NCBI GenBank assembly: GCA_021030915.1
Contig: JAGEMR010000002.1
Coordinates: 558,001 to 622,000 of the forward strand
Length of the DNA stretch: 64,000 nucleotides
Origin: Astrothelium macrocarpum
Lineage: Eukaryota; Ascomycota; Dothideomycetes; Trypetheliales; Trypetheliaceae
Reading direction: 5' to 3'
A program made the translations under genes and the position numbers. Below are positions 30,067-42,100 of this stretch, piece by piece. Position 1 is the first letter of the stretch. Every line of letters begins with the position of its first letter. The notes beneath the pieces were generated by a model. The model was not told where the DNA came from. It worked only from the letters and a program-made list of their open reading frames with translations, and did no database searches.

Positions 30067-32362
30067 ATGGCAGAGGATGTTCCGTCCCCGTCATCCCCGT
30101 CCCATGGTTACCGCACACGTACTCGCACCGGCGTTGCAAAGCAAAATGTTCTCTACGATGCAAAATATCATCCGGTGAGATTCGCCTCTGTTCACTCACA
30201 CACCAATCATGTCTCACTACAAATAGATGGACGATGTCACCCGCCCTTCCAACGCGCGGAGACACAAGAGACGCCTCGGAATTGAAGTCAATTCAGACTC
30301 TGAGGGTGAATGCTCAAACTCCAATAGTGAGACCCTGTTACCAACTCTAGACTTCTTAACGCCCACTCAAGAATATTTAGCTTCAACTTATCCCAGAGCC
30401 AGTTCAATGCCAGGTTCTGACGCTGACATCACCTCGGATAGCGGCGAGCCTTCTAAGCCCAAAGAACGCTCTGATACCAAATACTCGCTGAGAAAACCGC
30501 CAGCGACTGCGCCTATCTACAAAAGGTCATGGCATCCACAGGATGAAGAATTGGGCATCAGGCATAGACCTGCGTGGAATAGTCCTGGTAGAACGAGGAA
30601 ACCACGCACTAAGAAGCGCAAAATTTGCATTGACAGCAGTGAACTTGAAACCCAGATGACCAGCAACCCATCGCGACGGTTGGAAGCCGTGGTCATTGAT
30701 GAAAGTGATGATGCTAGTTCTGGGATTTTTGGAAAATTTCCCCATACCAACAAGTTGGTCAATCATTCAAACAGTGATGGAGATGTGAACATGTCCTACG
30801 ATCATGCTGAAAATCCCTCAGCACTCATAGCAAGGCCATTTTCTGAGCTGTCTGACGGCCAAGACGATGGAGCATATACAGTGAACGAAGACGGGAGCTT
30901 TCGAGATACTGAACGTCCTTACGAAGACAAGCCAGAGACAGATGCAGGTGCCCTATCAGAACCCTCCAATATCTACAGGAGACGGTTCAGCACATCCACT
31001 GCTGCAGGATCCGTCAATGATTTGTTGAGCAATACGTATGACTCTTCAACATTGCGCAACAACATATGCGAAGCGCCCGCAGCTTCCTCTGTTGCACCTT
31101 ATGCGGACGGGGGTGGTCACGATCACGATTCGTATCAATCAGAACACGTCACGCCTACGTCTGAAAGAAAATTTTTACAAGCAAAGGCCCGCGAAGCATT
31201 AGAGCAGCAAGCTGGTATTGGAAGCAACAATTCCCGTTCAACACCCACACAGACCCCTGCTTTGTCAGGGCCAGCAAATGGACATTTTTCCGAGATATTC
31301 AGATCAGGACAGGAAGATAATACAGATAGTGAAGGCCTTTCAAGTTCACCTCCGGCTCCGTTGCGCGATAGACAATGCAAGACGAGAGGTTCAATTCGTA
31401 ACGGCTTGGCGGGGACCCGAAGTCTAAGCACGACGGGCAGTTACATGCATGTGGGACAGACTAAAAGCTTTGTGTCTGTTGATTCTACCTACAGCTCGGG
31501 TCAGCCTGTAGCCGAGGCTTCACAACGGTCTTCAACTATCTCTCGAACATCTACAAGTTTTCAGCAGGCAGCATCTTCCGCAACTGCTGCTGCTTTCGAC
31601 GGTATTCTTTCTACTCAGCGAAAGATTTCGGACAGTGTCTATCCAAGCGAACATCAGAAATATCCAATAGATGATGGAGGTCTCCACGGATCGAACCAGA
31701 TTGAAGCATCCAATCAGCAAGAAACACAACATCAGCGTCAGGTAAGATGCATAGAACCGCCTGACGTGCTTGGCGTTTCGGTAGGAGAACGGCACGTCGA
31801 ACATATTGACGACATTCTACTGGAAGAATCCGGGGATGGCAGCATAGCATCGAGTGACAGTGTCAATCTGTCCAATGAGTCAAATGGAATGCATCATTCT
31901 CAGGGAACCCATCGTATGCTCGCAAACAGGCAAGATGCTGCGCCGGGCGGTGGACATGGTCAAAGTCCGCAGGTGCGCAATGAAATCTCTTGTCCGTCTT
32001 CTGACTCTAGAAGCGCTGCAAAAGCATCATTAGAGGAGGGGTTGCGCAAAAGACCCAAAAAGCGTCCTAGGCCAGATCCTCTTGACTTTCAGATTTTTGA
32101 AGATGGAAATACTGAACATGTAGAATCTCCCAGACCAGCAAAAGCCCAATATTTCGACGATGTTGACCAGGAGAATATTGGGTTCGGCTCTGATGGACAG
32201 GTAGATGAAGCAGAAGGTTTTGGTGCTAAAATAACCATCTCAAGGCCTCTCGAGGACGACACTCATTCTTCGGAGGACAACAAAGGATGTCAGAGGCTCG
32301 CAACTACCTCTCCGCGATCGACAAATCATCGTAATAAGCTGCATACATCAGCTCCGCCGTGA
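30067..32362 (+). CDS. large Ser-rich disordered fungal protein, unknown function, 747 aa
   Basis: Two exons, 30067-30174 and 30227-32362. The 52-nt intron (GTGAGA...AAATAG) joins to KQNVLYDAKYHP|MDDVTRPSNARRHKRR. I recall YDxKYHPMDDVxRP as a recurring fungal N-terminal motif, but no function is known to me. Basic clusters (RRHKRR, RTRKPRTKKRK, RKRPKKRPRP) suggest nuclear localisation. The rest is Ser/Asp/Glu-rich and low-complexity, with few predicted ordered segments. Near the C-terminus, PRPDPLDFQIFEDGNTEH and FDDVDQENIGFGSDG are the best candidates for short conserved motifs. Start at the ATG at 30067, the first after the leader region. Confidence 0.75.
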
Positions 32363-33818
32363 TCGTCCTTGGTTCGGATTCAAGGTCAACATGAATCTGT
32401 CTGAACCCTCGCGCAGGACATCAAGACCAAAACTTACGATACGAGTCAAATTTGTATAAGAGTGGGAGCTGACGGGCGATGTGAAGCATGTTATTCCGCT
32501 GGACGGAATGATGAAAGGTCGTCTGAAGAGACTTTGTAGTTGCAATGCGTGGCCTCGGATAATGACGCCTTGGTAAATGGAGCTGACGCAACTGAAGACG
32601 AAAAGATGGCGAAGTGAGGACGCGGGTTGCACCTTTTGCTCAAGAGCTGACAAGATTTCGGACGGATTCTGCGCAAGCTTGCTTATGTCTAGTAAAGGCT
32701 ACCTTCTTGCCTTGGCTGGGTCTCGATTCCAGCTTAGTGTACGTGTTGCTCGAATATGTGCTGCCTACCCTCCCGTCGCTGGTAAAAAGTGTGTCATTTT
32801 ACTTTTGTTGCAAAGATATTCGGCATGCTCGAACACACGAATTTATGTTCATATAGCTTGAATGGAGAGGAATCTAGTCTCACTCGTCCTGCCAAAGTGT
32901 ATCTGTTTGGATGGATCTGCTTACGTTCAAAGGGTACGTACTCTTATGTCCGAAGGCGAGTGGCCAAATGACCCTCGGCCGGTCAGCCACAAACAGCAGG
33001 AGCTTAGACTCATGCAAAGCATGCGCCTCCTTCATCATCCCGTCAGCGAATCTTGAAACTCCCCCACCACACTCCAATCCTACCATCTTCGGATGGAGTT
33101 CACCCCGCCATGCTGACTTGGCCTGCCCTTGCAGCCGGCAAGAAGGAGCATGCACGTAAAGATCTTGAATTCCTTCTCGGTCGCCTGGACGGCCTGCCCT
33201 CCAAATGATCCTATTGATCCTAATGATCCAGATGATGACCCTCCTAATGACCTGCGTTTTCGGGGAAACCAAGACAGCTACCTGGTCCATCGTGCCAAGA
33301 TCAGGGTCCATCATTGGGCGCATAACGACGCAGGGACAAGCAAAACCCCAGAAGACACCGCGGCTTCTGATGCCGATCAAGAGCCATCCTCAGCCTACCG
33401 TTTGGAGCGTGCCCATTCACGACATTTAAACAAACCTGCCGAAACCTGCTTAGACCCTTCCGCTATGACCATATTGGGGACTGTGAAACGGCTTTGCTGC
33501 CAAAGACGGATATAGTCAAAAGTTCAGAGCACGGCCTTGGGTGGTGGTTGGGTGAGATATTCCTTTGGATGCTATGCTGCCACCCTGCAATGCTGCTTGT
33601 TTGTAGGCAAGGGTGGCGGAGATGGGTGACCAAACCGGAATGGAAGATGCACTTTCATTCAAAGGTGGGTGATATATACACATGATTGCGGCAAAGTCAT
33701 TCCATTCTTTCTTTACTCCTCAGTCGTTGCCCTCATTCTTCCATCTTATGGACCATCTTTTCCTTTGCTAGAAATTCGTCCTGATTTTCTGTGTATACTT
33801 TTATTCAAACAAAACGCC
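32363..33818. other. intergenic region without a recognisable gene
   Basis: 1.46 kb with short ORFs on both strands and no recognised domain. A short imperfect repeat of GATCCTA/TGATCC units lies at 33204-33230. No RNA gene seen. Confidence 0.4.
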
Positions 33819-34724
33819 ATGCATTTCTCCACGGGCCTTTGCGCCCTCGCGCTCGCCTTTCTCTACACTCCCCTAACCCTCGCAGCCCCCTGCAACGGCT
33901 TTGACGAGCTTTGCGATCGCATCTATAGCAATATTACTTTCATGGGTACGCACGACAGCGCCATGGCAGGGAGCCCGATCGACCAATTCAATGACCAAGA
34001 AATCTCCGTCACCGACCAGCTAAACATGGGCATCCGTTTCCTTCAGGCGCAAACCCATTACAGCGGTGGCACACTCGAAATGTGCCACACCACCTGCATT
34101 CCAGACATTAGCGACGTCGGTCCGCTCAGCGAATACCTCACCACCGTCAAGACCTTCCTCGATAGCAATCCAAACGAGGTTGTCACACTACTCCTCACCA
34201 ACGGCGACTATGTCCCCGTTGGCAACTTTAGCAACGTCTTTTCCAACATCTCAGGCCTCGTCGACTACATCTACGTCCCGCCTCAAGACCCTCTTCCGAT
34301 CGGCGACTGGCCCACGCTAGGCGAGCTCATCGGCAACAACACACGCCTGATAGTCTTTCTCGACTACGATGCCGACAGCAGCGTCGCCCCATACATTCTC
34401 GACGAGTTTGCGTACTTTTTTGAGACGCCGTACGATGTCACAGACGCAACCTTTTCAGACTGCAGTATCAATCGGCCGCCCGGAGCTTCTGCGGCAGGGC
34501 GCATGTATCTAATCAACCATTATTTGGACATAGATACGCTTGGCGTTCTGACGCCGGATTATGGGGCGGCGAGCACGACGAATGGAGCTGCGAGTATCGA
34601 TGCGAATGTGGCCGAGTGTGTGGGGAATTACACGAACAATCCGAATGTGATATTGGTGGATTGGGTGGATAAGGGGGACGTGATTGATGTGGGGAATACG
34701 CTGAATGGGCTTTCTTCGTCGTGA
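33819..34724 (+). CDS. secreted PLC-like phosphodiesterase, 301 aa
   Basis: N-terminal signal peptide (residues 1-22, cleavage likely after LTLA) followed by a PI-PLC X-type fold. The first catalytic His is in TFMGTHDSAMAG, and a second His is in LEMCHTTC, an expected active-site position. The strand carrying Asp and Arg in bacterial PI-PLC (FDIRGR-like) instead reads FLQAQTH, as I recall for the fungal PLC-like family, so classical phosphoinositide cleavage is doubtful. Cys are spaced as in a disulphide-bonded secreted protein, with several NxS/T sites. The upstream open frame continues to 33669, but the signal peptide fixes the ATG at 33819. Single exon. No GPI signal seen. Confidence 0.87.
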   Translation: MHFSTGLCALALAFLYTPLTLAAPCNGFDELCDRIYSNITFMGTHDSAMAGSPIDQFNDQEISVTDQLNMGIRFLQAQTHYSGGTLEMCHTTCIPDISDVGPLSEYLTTVKTFLDSNPNEVVTLLLTNGDYVPVGNFSNVFSNISGLVDYIYVPPQDPLPIGDWPTLGELIGNNTRLIVFLDYDADSSVAPYILDEFAYFFETPYDVTDATFSDCSINRPPGASAAGRMYLINHYLDIDTLGVLTPDYGAASTTNGAASIDANVAECVGNYTNNPNVILVDWVDKGDVIDVGNTLNGLSSS

Positions 34725-35153
34725 GGAAGAGGAGGAGCGGGAGATGCAGGCGGTAATATTGATGATTATGTATGCATTGGAGGGCGTGTGGACTTTTGAT
34801 CTGGTATAGCATTGGGGACATTGTAGTGCTTGGTGATTTTGGGAGATTTTCTCCCTACCAATAGTTGCAAGGAAATTTTGAATTCTAATTCACCAGTCAA
34901 AATCTCCCCTTCGCATTGGTGATGCTCTTAAAGACTCTGATCTAAAAGCTTCAGATCAAGCCCCTTGATTTAGTCCCCCACCGTCACGATTCAGGGTCCA
35001 GCTGAGCAGCTTTTCTTTTTCTAGCTCTTACGCATCGCTTTCTTTGAAAGCATAGCTCAGCCCGCTTACTCTCTTTTCCTCACATATTGAGCTTATCTAG
35101 TCTGTCAATCTAAATCTTCTCAATTCACCCATTTCTTCACCACACCCACCACA
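34725..35153. other. tandem intergenic region, promoter of idi1
   Basis: 429 bases. A perfect hairpin GGGAGATTTTCTCCC lies at about 34841-34855 and could belong to the upstream gene's 3' end. The last 60 bases are pyrimidine-rich leader. Confidence 0.5.
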
Positions 35154-36039
35154 ATGGCATCCACAACCACCACCACTCAAACCGAGCCCATCACCGCTGC
35201 CAACGTCCTCCGCCTCTTCCCCGACGTAAACACCAATCTCGCACCCGTCCACAACGCCGCCGACGCTTCCTCCGACGCCGACCTGCAAGGCTACGATGAA
35301 GAGCAAATCCGGCTCATGGACGAAGTCTGCATCGTCCTCGACGAAAACGACAACCCCATCGGCAGCGCCAGCAAGAAAACCTGTAACCCTCCCCCCTCCT
35401 CTCTCACCCACCCACCCACCACTAACCCCGCACCTCTTACCAGGCCACCTCATGACAAACATCAACGCAGGCCTGCTCCACCGCGCCTTCTCGCTCTTCC
35501 TCTTCCACCCCACCACCAACGCGCTCCTGCTGCAACAGCGCGCCGCCAGCAAAATCACCTTCCCCTCCTTATGGACCAACACATGCTGTTCGCACCCGCT
35601 CGGCATCCCCTCGGAGACGGGCGCGACACTCGCGGAGTCCGTGGCGGGGGTGCGGCGCGCGGCGCAGCGCAAGCTGACGCAGGAGCTGGGCATCCCCGCG
35701 CACCAGGTGCCCGTCGACGAGATGCGGTTTCTGACGCGGATTCAGTACAAGGCTGCGAGCGATGGCAAGTGGGGGGAGCATGAGATCGACTATATTGTGG
35801 TGGTGCGGCCGCGCGAGGAGGTGCTGGTGCGGCCGAACCCGAATGAGGTGGCGGATGTGCGGTGGGTGGGGCGGGGGGAGTTGCGGGGGATGATGGCGGA
35901 TGAGAAACTGGGGTTTACGCCGTGGTTTAGGCTGATTTGCGAGATTCGTGAGGGCGGGCTGTTTGAGTGGTGGGAGGGTATGGAGCGGGAGGATTTTGAG
36001 GAGAAGTATGTGGGGAAGACGGAGATTCAGAGGTTGTGA
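35154..36039 (+). CDS. idi1: isopentenyl-diphosphate delta-isomerase, 274 aa
   Basis: Type I IPP isomerase converting IPP to DMAPP in the mevalonate pathway feeding ergosterol and prenyl groups. Two exons, 35154-35382 and 35444-36039. The 61-nt intron (GTAACC...ACTAACC...ACCAG) joins to SKKTC|HLMTN, the substrate loop. Active-site Cys is in WTNTCCSHPL (C125 by alignment with the E. coli WTNxxCGHP). The catalytic Glu is in GEHEIDYIV and the Nudix-like block is VRRAAQRKLTQELGI. The C-terminal W (FTPWFRLI) and length near the yeast 288 aa agree. All key residues are present. The DNA is C-rich in the first half and G-rich from about 35,640 to past the stop. Confidence 0.95.
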
Positions 36040-36472
36040 AGGGGGAGGAAAGGGAAATGGGGGAGGAGGAGGAGGGGAGGTATGTTTGTTTGGGAATATG
36101 ATCTTATGAAATTGTTCAAGGCGCCTCGAAATGGGGCGTTTATTGGTTATTGCTAAATGAGTGGCTGGGTTAAAAGTTTCAACATGCTGACTCAATGGAA
36201 CAGCGATAAAGGAGAGTGGTGTAGCATGCCATCCAGATACGCCTGGGCAATTTCTGTTGTATCGTCATTTGCCAATTTGTTGAAAATTTGGCCCCATCCT
36301 GTTATCGGTCAATTTGGTTCCACTTCCTCCAGTCCGAAATGTTCTGAATATTCAACCAATCAGAAGAAATGTATATTGATTGCGAGATCAAATCAAACTC
36401 ACCACGTTCCATCCACATTCACATTTTTGTCCCATCCCCTCGTCCACCCGTGCTGGCATTATCGGTTTCTTC
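36040..36472. other. convergent intergenic region, idi1 (+) and GNAT gene (-)
   Basis: 433 bases. The G-rich tract of idi1 continues for about 40 bases past its stop. Nothing else recognised. Confidence 0.5.
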
Positions 36473-37571
36473 CTAGCATGGTCGGCAATTCTCAGTCGCT
36501 TCGACTGCAGCGCGAATCTCATCATCTGTCATACTCTTCTTTCCTTTGTACTTGCTGCTCTGTCTGGCAGACTTTGGATTCGGCTCACGGACCATAATAT
36601 CGAGCTCGACGTTCTGGGGTCCACGCTGGAGGTGGATCCGGCGCGCCATTTCGAATCCCCAGCGCATGTAGATGGCAGGGTTCTTGGCATTGCTGGATTC
36701 TAGATAACAGGCCTTGTCCTGAGCGTCGGCCTAGTCGTCAAAGTCAATTGAATTGTTTTTCTTATTTCACGAGGCTCTGTAATTGGAGACACGTACCAGC
36801 TTCGTGACCTTCTCAACGACCTTTTTCGCCAGACCTTGGCCTCGAGCTACTTTCTTCGTGCCAAGATACACGAGATACCAGCTATCATCATCACGTACGC
36901 CAAGGGTACTGGCCTTTGTGTCATGGAGCAAAGGAAGGAATTCATTGAAGAAGCGCTTTTTGCCTTCTCCCGAGAGCTTGTAGTTGAGGCGCCACATGCC
37001 GCTGCGGAAAATTGTGAGCATATCATCCATGTTGCGACTTGGCGGCATCCTAAAAAGTCTCCCAGAGAGGGAGAAAGTGTTAGTTTGAGATTGGTTCTCC
37101 ACTTCTTATCATTCGAACAATAGTATACAGATTGAGAATCTGGTTTACGGGAGAGGGTGTCGAGAGTAAAAGAACTTTTACACACCAAAGTGCAACGCAA
37201 CCATAATCCTCTCCAGCCGTCAAGACGAGTCCCTTCAAGATGTGAGCATATGTGACATATTCGAGAATCTCGACGTGCAAGTTCCATTTCTGTTCTTTTG
37301 TCCAGTGCTGACGATCCGGAGTATCAATAAAGTACATGGCAACATCATCTTCAGCAAAGGCTTCCGCCAAAGCATTGGCAGCTTGCCTGTACTCTTCAAG
37401 TTTTACAACTCGGACGCCATCATCCCCAGTGATACTATCGAGACTATTCTCAACATATGAGACACCGGGAAATTTATCACTAGCAAAACCGTTGTACTTT
37501 ATGGTTGGTTTCTCATTGTCAAATTCAGTCTTGTTGATTTGAATGGTGGATGTTGCGACGGCTTTCTCCAT
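36473..37571 (-). CDS. GNAT-family N-acetyltransferase, 298 aa
   Basis: Three exons on the minus strand: 37571-37186, 37049-36797 and 36730-36473. Introns are 136 nt (GTGTGT donor) and 66 nt (GTACGT donor). Exon sum is 897 nt and the junctions restore VALW|MPPSRNMDD and TKL|ADAQDKACYLES. The acetyl-CoA loop is in TKKVARGQGLAKKVVEKVT and the C-terminal GNAT block is CYLESSNAKNPAIYMRWGFE. This is the pattern of fungal small-molecule GNATs with an N-terminal arm. The acceptor substrate is unknown. The donor giving TG|GTGTGT is chosen over the adjacent GTGTAA because only it keeps phase and restores the Trp-Met junction. Confidence 0.87.
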
Positions 37572-39198
37572 GATTGCGGTTTGGAGTATTGCGGTTCACG
37601 ATTAAGTGGGATAAAGGCACGGCCAGTTCGTTTGAAGATGAGATTTAGCTCGAGAGCAGCCAGCGTGACGATAGTGCTGAATTTGCAGCTGTAAAATGAG
37701 GGCACAGACACCTGCAGTGATGGACTCTATTTCCAAAGCACAGCGATGAAGAGCCTGCAATTGTACAAAGTTGGAAAAGCTAGAGAAGCGTTAGGATTGG
37801 TAGAGAGAAGATTTGAACATTTGATGGACAGCTATTTACTCTAAGCGAGTCTGCGTCTATGGATAGTGAATGCGTTTAGCAGGTCTCGTGATATCACCAG
37901 TATGGTCTTTTGATAATTGTGATCGAGACACAGCTGCGACTCTGTCCGGAAACCGTAATGAAGAAAGCGATTGTCGTATATCAACCGACATCAACGTTGA
38001 GTCTCCTGTTGGAGATCGAGACGTGGGACGGTGAGGGGAAGCTGGTGGCTTTGAGCCACAAGGTGTGGTCCCTGGTTATTACCGGTTTGGGCAGGCTTTT
38101 GGAGTAGGAGCCGTTGTACCAGAGACGTTCTTGCAGGGAGCAGGCCTACCAATACAATGAGGCTCAAACACGGCTATCTGGAAAAAAAGGCACCAAGGCT
38201 GAATCCCTGTGACCTTTTTGGTCCGATGATCTGAGCGTATATATACAGGTCAGATACCGGAAGTTGGAGATGGCGTGGTGCACAAAGATGTGTACTTTCG
38301 GCGTAGTAGGTGCGATCACCAAGATACCGCTGCAGCCGAAGCCGTTTCAGGTATAATGCAAGCGTGTCTCCACTGGGGAGAGATAACGTGGTCGTGGGGG
38401 CAGATTCTGGTCGATTGTGGCGGTAACACTTGAATGGGAAGTGGTGATTGACAGTGTTGGATGCATGGGGAATCGCATTTATACTACCGTTCATCCCACG
38501 GAAAGCGGCGGTACGCCGGCTAGATCTATTCGGCACCGTCCTACAGATGCGGGTTCTTCCTGATAGCGTCCGGCATTGTGGAGACGTGTCAGACGTCGTC
38601 CAAGAACTCCGACGTGTGATCTCGAGGCTACTAGGGCGTGGGGCCGTGGGCCGAAGAATGAAGCCGGTTACCCAGATGCATGTGGGATATAAGCTAGCAT
38701 GTAGAAACTTACATCGAGAGAGGCAAGAGTGGCAATATGGTTGGACAGAGAACTGTTGGGATTGTCATAGTCGTGGGGTGTGCAGCCTGGGTCAACCTTT
38801 CTCCACATTGTCTGGCTTATAGGGCTGACACTAAATCGTCTTCTAACCGATCGTGCGCCAACTTTCAAGTCAGCACCGACAATCTCTACTAGAGGGAACA
38901 GGTAGATATCAAATTTGCTCCAGCAGCCATGTATCAAGTCTCTAGTAAGCAGAACAAGACCGAAAAAATTGCACGCTGCCAGGCTATGTAGGTAGGAAAT
39001 CAATCAAATAATCAGGTAATTAATCGGCAATACAGCGAGAAAAGAAGAAACAATGGGCTCAAATAACATCCTCATTACAGACCCATAAAAGCTCGCCAGA
39101 AAAATTAAAAAAAAAAGGCAAAAAAGGAGATCAGAATGGAAACTGAATGGAAATTGAAGACTTGAACAACCACCACCTGTGCACTTCCACCAAACCAC
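37572..39198. other. 1.6-kb region without a recognisable gene
   Basis: Only short ORFs without recognisable motifs on either strand. The part next to 39,100 is A-rich (an A10 run near 39,107). It contains the GNAT promoter and the 3' flank of the Ufo1-like gene. Confidence 0.4.
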
Positions 39199-42100
39199 TC
39201 AAGAAACCCGTCGCTTCCCCTTTCCTTTTCCAGATCCAGCATCCCCTCCAGCCGAATGGATACTGCTGACTGGACTCAACACGGGAAATTCCCCATCCAC
39301 ATTCATGCCCATCTCCTTCCGGCTCTGCTCTTCCGCCAAGCTCAACTGCAACGCAAAGTCCAAATCATCCACCTCAATACCCCTGCTGGATCCATCCACC
39401 CTCGTATTGAAAGACCCGTGTGACTTGGCATACCTCACCGGGACATCAAACTCCACATCCTCTTGCCCAATCTTCTGCTTGACCTCTCCTGCACCCCCAC
39501 CCTCCAACAGACTCAACCTAATCGCCTCATTCAAGTCGTCATCCACTTCCACTTCCTCTTCCACCCTCTCCCCAATCGCCCCCTTGCTTCCCTCGCTCCC
39601 CCCACTCTCACTCCTCCTCCTATCCTCCTCCTCCCTCTGACTCTCCTCACTCAACAACCTCGCATACGCCAAGACCTCCTCCTCACTAGCCCCCTCCCCC
39701 AACAGTTCCGTCCCAAACCGCCGCTTCCACACCTCCCTCTCCCTCCTCCTCTCCTCCGTCTCCCTCACCACCTCCGCCGACTCCTCCCCCATCAACCCGC
39801 GAAACTTCCTCGCAGATCTCGAATTCCCTCCCCCGCCCACACTCCCAACCTGAGACCCCCTCCTCTCCGCCCTCCTCCCCTTCCGCTTCCGCCCGCCACC
39901 ACCCCGCCCATCCCCCACCTCTCCCATCGCCACCGAGCTATAACTCCAATACCTTAAGTGCGTGCCCAGCCCCACAATCCCCCTCAGACACGCAGCATCC
40001 GGGTCCAGCGCCAACGCACCCGCGGCGAAGAAATTCGTGCCGACGCCCTGCGGACGCGCCTGCGCCTGCACCAGCCGCCGCCGTGCGCGCGACGAGAAGC
40101 GGCTGTTCAGCGTGCGGACGGGCGCGCTGCTCGAGGCGAGCGGGTCCCAGGCCTGGACGAGGCCGTCGGCGCCGCCGTGGATGAGGGTCAGCGCGGTGAG
40201 GCCGAGCGCGGTGATGGCCGGGGACTCGGTGTAGATGGTGCGCAGCGGGTGGAGGGTGGTGGTGTAGTTCTGGTGAGGGGTGGTGGTGGTGGAGGAAGGG
40301 CGCGGCGTGGACGCGCGGATGTCCCACAGGTAGATGGTGCCGATGGAGGTGCCGAGGGCGAGGAAGCGGGCGCGTTGGCCCGGGAGGTCTGCGGGGAGGT
40401 GCAGCGTTTCGTCGGGGGACGGCGGGGTGGAGAGGAGTGAGGAGGTTTCGGAGAGGTTGGAGGAGCTGAGGGCGGGGTCTTCGGAGATGGTGAGGATGGC
40501 GTAGGTGGAGTTGTCGAGCGTGCTGGCGGTGATTTGTTGGGTGCGCATGCCGGGGAAGGAGAGGTGCGAAGTGCGCCATTCTTCGGTGGTGACCATGCGG
40601 ATCGTTGCTGTGTCGGAGTCGCGACGAGACCACTGGTCTCGGAAGGCGATTGGATTAGAGGCTTGTAGACTTTCTTGATCGCTTGGTTTCGATGTTCCTC
40701 CAAATAGGGAAGAATCTTCATCGGTCGAGATGGATGAGGCCAAACTCGGCAACGCTTCATCAGAGGAGTTGGCTGCCTCCAGCTCTTGAGTCTTGCATCG
40801 CGTATATCTCTTGATGTTCGCTACAGCGTCTTCCTCCCAACCAGTATCCATGACAAGGATACCTTCACCTGCATAGTTGTTATCATCTCCAGCAAAATCA
40901 ACCTCCATTCTGCGTCTCATATCCCACCCGAGGCACGTTTGACGGAAGTGCAAAGGTTTCTTTTGTAGAAAAACCTCAATTTCCTGTGTCTCAGCGTGGA
41001 TTTGTTCTTTGCTCAAACACATGCCATTCCATGACTGATATGGAGTGTAGCTTCCATCGACTTCTCTATCACTGTACGGATCCGGTCTAGCAACTCGGCG
41101 GCTGGGCTCGACAAGATTCCAGTAGACAGAACGGCCCGTTTCCCAAGCAAGTGCATCTCTTGCATCGCCAGACAATTGACCTCCGCGCTTGACTTGAGCA
41201 CGTCGCGGCATCTTGGTGAGATAAAAGACCTCACCGAGTGCGTTGAGTGCAACAGCCCAAATACGATTTTGAGCCTGGCGCTTCAACGAGTATTGTTCGT
41301 CAACTGCAATAGCTATGATTGGAACGCCTGGACATAGTATCCAGCGAGCCGAGATTTCTCCACGAGGGAAATGTCGATGTCCGCGGACATCAGGACCTAA
41401 GCTGTATGCAGCAATTACTCCAAGAGAGGAACCAGAGAAAAGTCCAATCAGACCATCGCTCATAACAGGAATAGAAGAAGATTTTGCAATCCAGACAGAA
41501 CAGATTGACTCGCTCTCCGAATCTATACCTGGTATACCAAGCTCTGGAACAGAGCGCGCATAGGATGGTTCCAGAAAACGACCTCTCATCTCATCTGTAG
41601 ATCGATAGTAAACTAATCCATTCGGATGGCCTTGACCGTGAATCAATCCATAAGAAGGGCTGACATCCATCATATTAGGAACACCCACGACATCACCAGA
41701 ACCCAAACCCCACTGCGGTAAACCAGGAAATAGTTCAGCAAAAGAAGGGTTGAAGAACTGGTCGGTAAGACCCCAGTTATCAACCTTGCCGTTGCTTGGA
41801 TCGCTTTTCGTAGCTTCGCAGTTTTCATCGCTCGCATGGATGAACTGAGGTGAGGCACGTTTGTTCAGACCACCACCAAATTTACCATGAATCAGACTAA
41901 TCGCAGAATTCAGCTGCGAGTTGTACATGGTAATGGTGTTCGCCATGTGACTCTGTCCGCTTCTTGCAGCAGAAGGCGGCGCAATCACCTGTACAGGCTT
42001 TCCTCTTTCCAGTGAACGCAACAGCTGTGTGCGCATGATGTATTCTCCACGCCACGATCCATTTTTGGTCAGCCTTGTAAAAGATCTCTTCTCGGAGCGA

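Noticed and set aside
33204..33230. Short GATCCTA/TGATCC repeat with a possible NDP-rich peptide
   Set aside because: Too short and imperfect, and the surrounding ORF has no other recognisable feature.
35569..36195. 208-codon minus-strand ORF opposite idi1
   Set aside because: Antisense to the IDI catalytic domain, with no recognisable motif.
39938..40633. 231-codon His/Pro/Arg-rich minus-strand ORF in another frame of the Ufo1-like gene
   Set aside because: Out-of-frame shadow in the skewed region. The Ufo1-like frame carries the UIMs and WD-like motifs.
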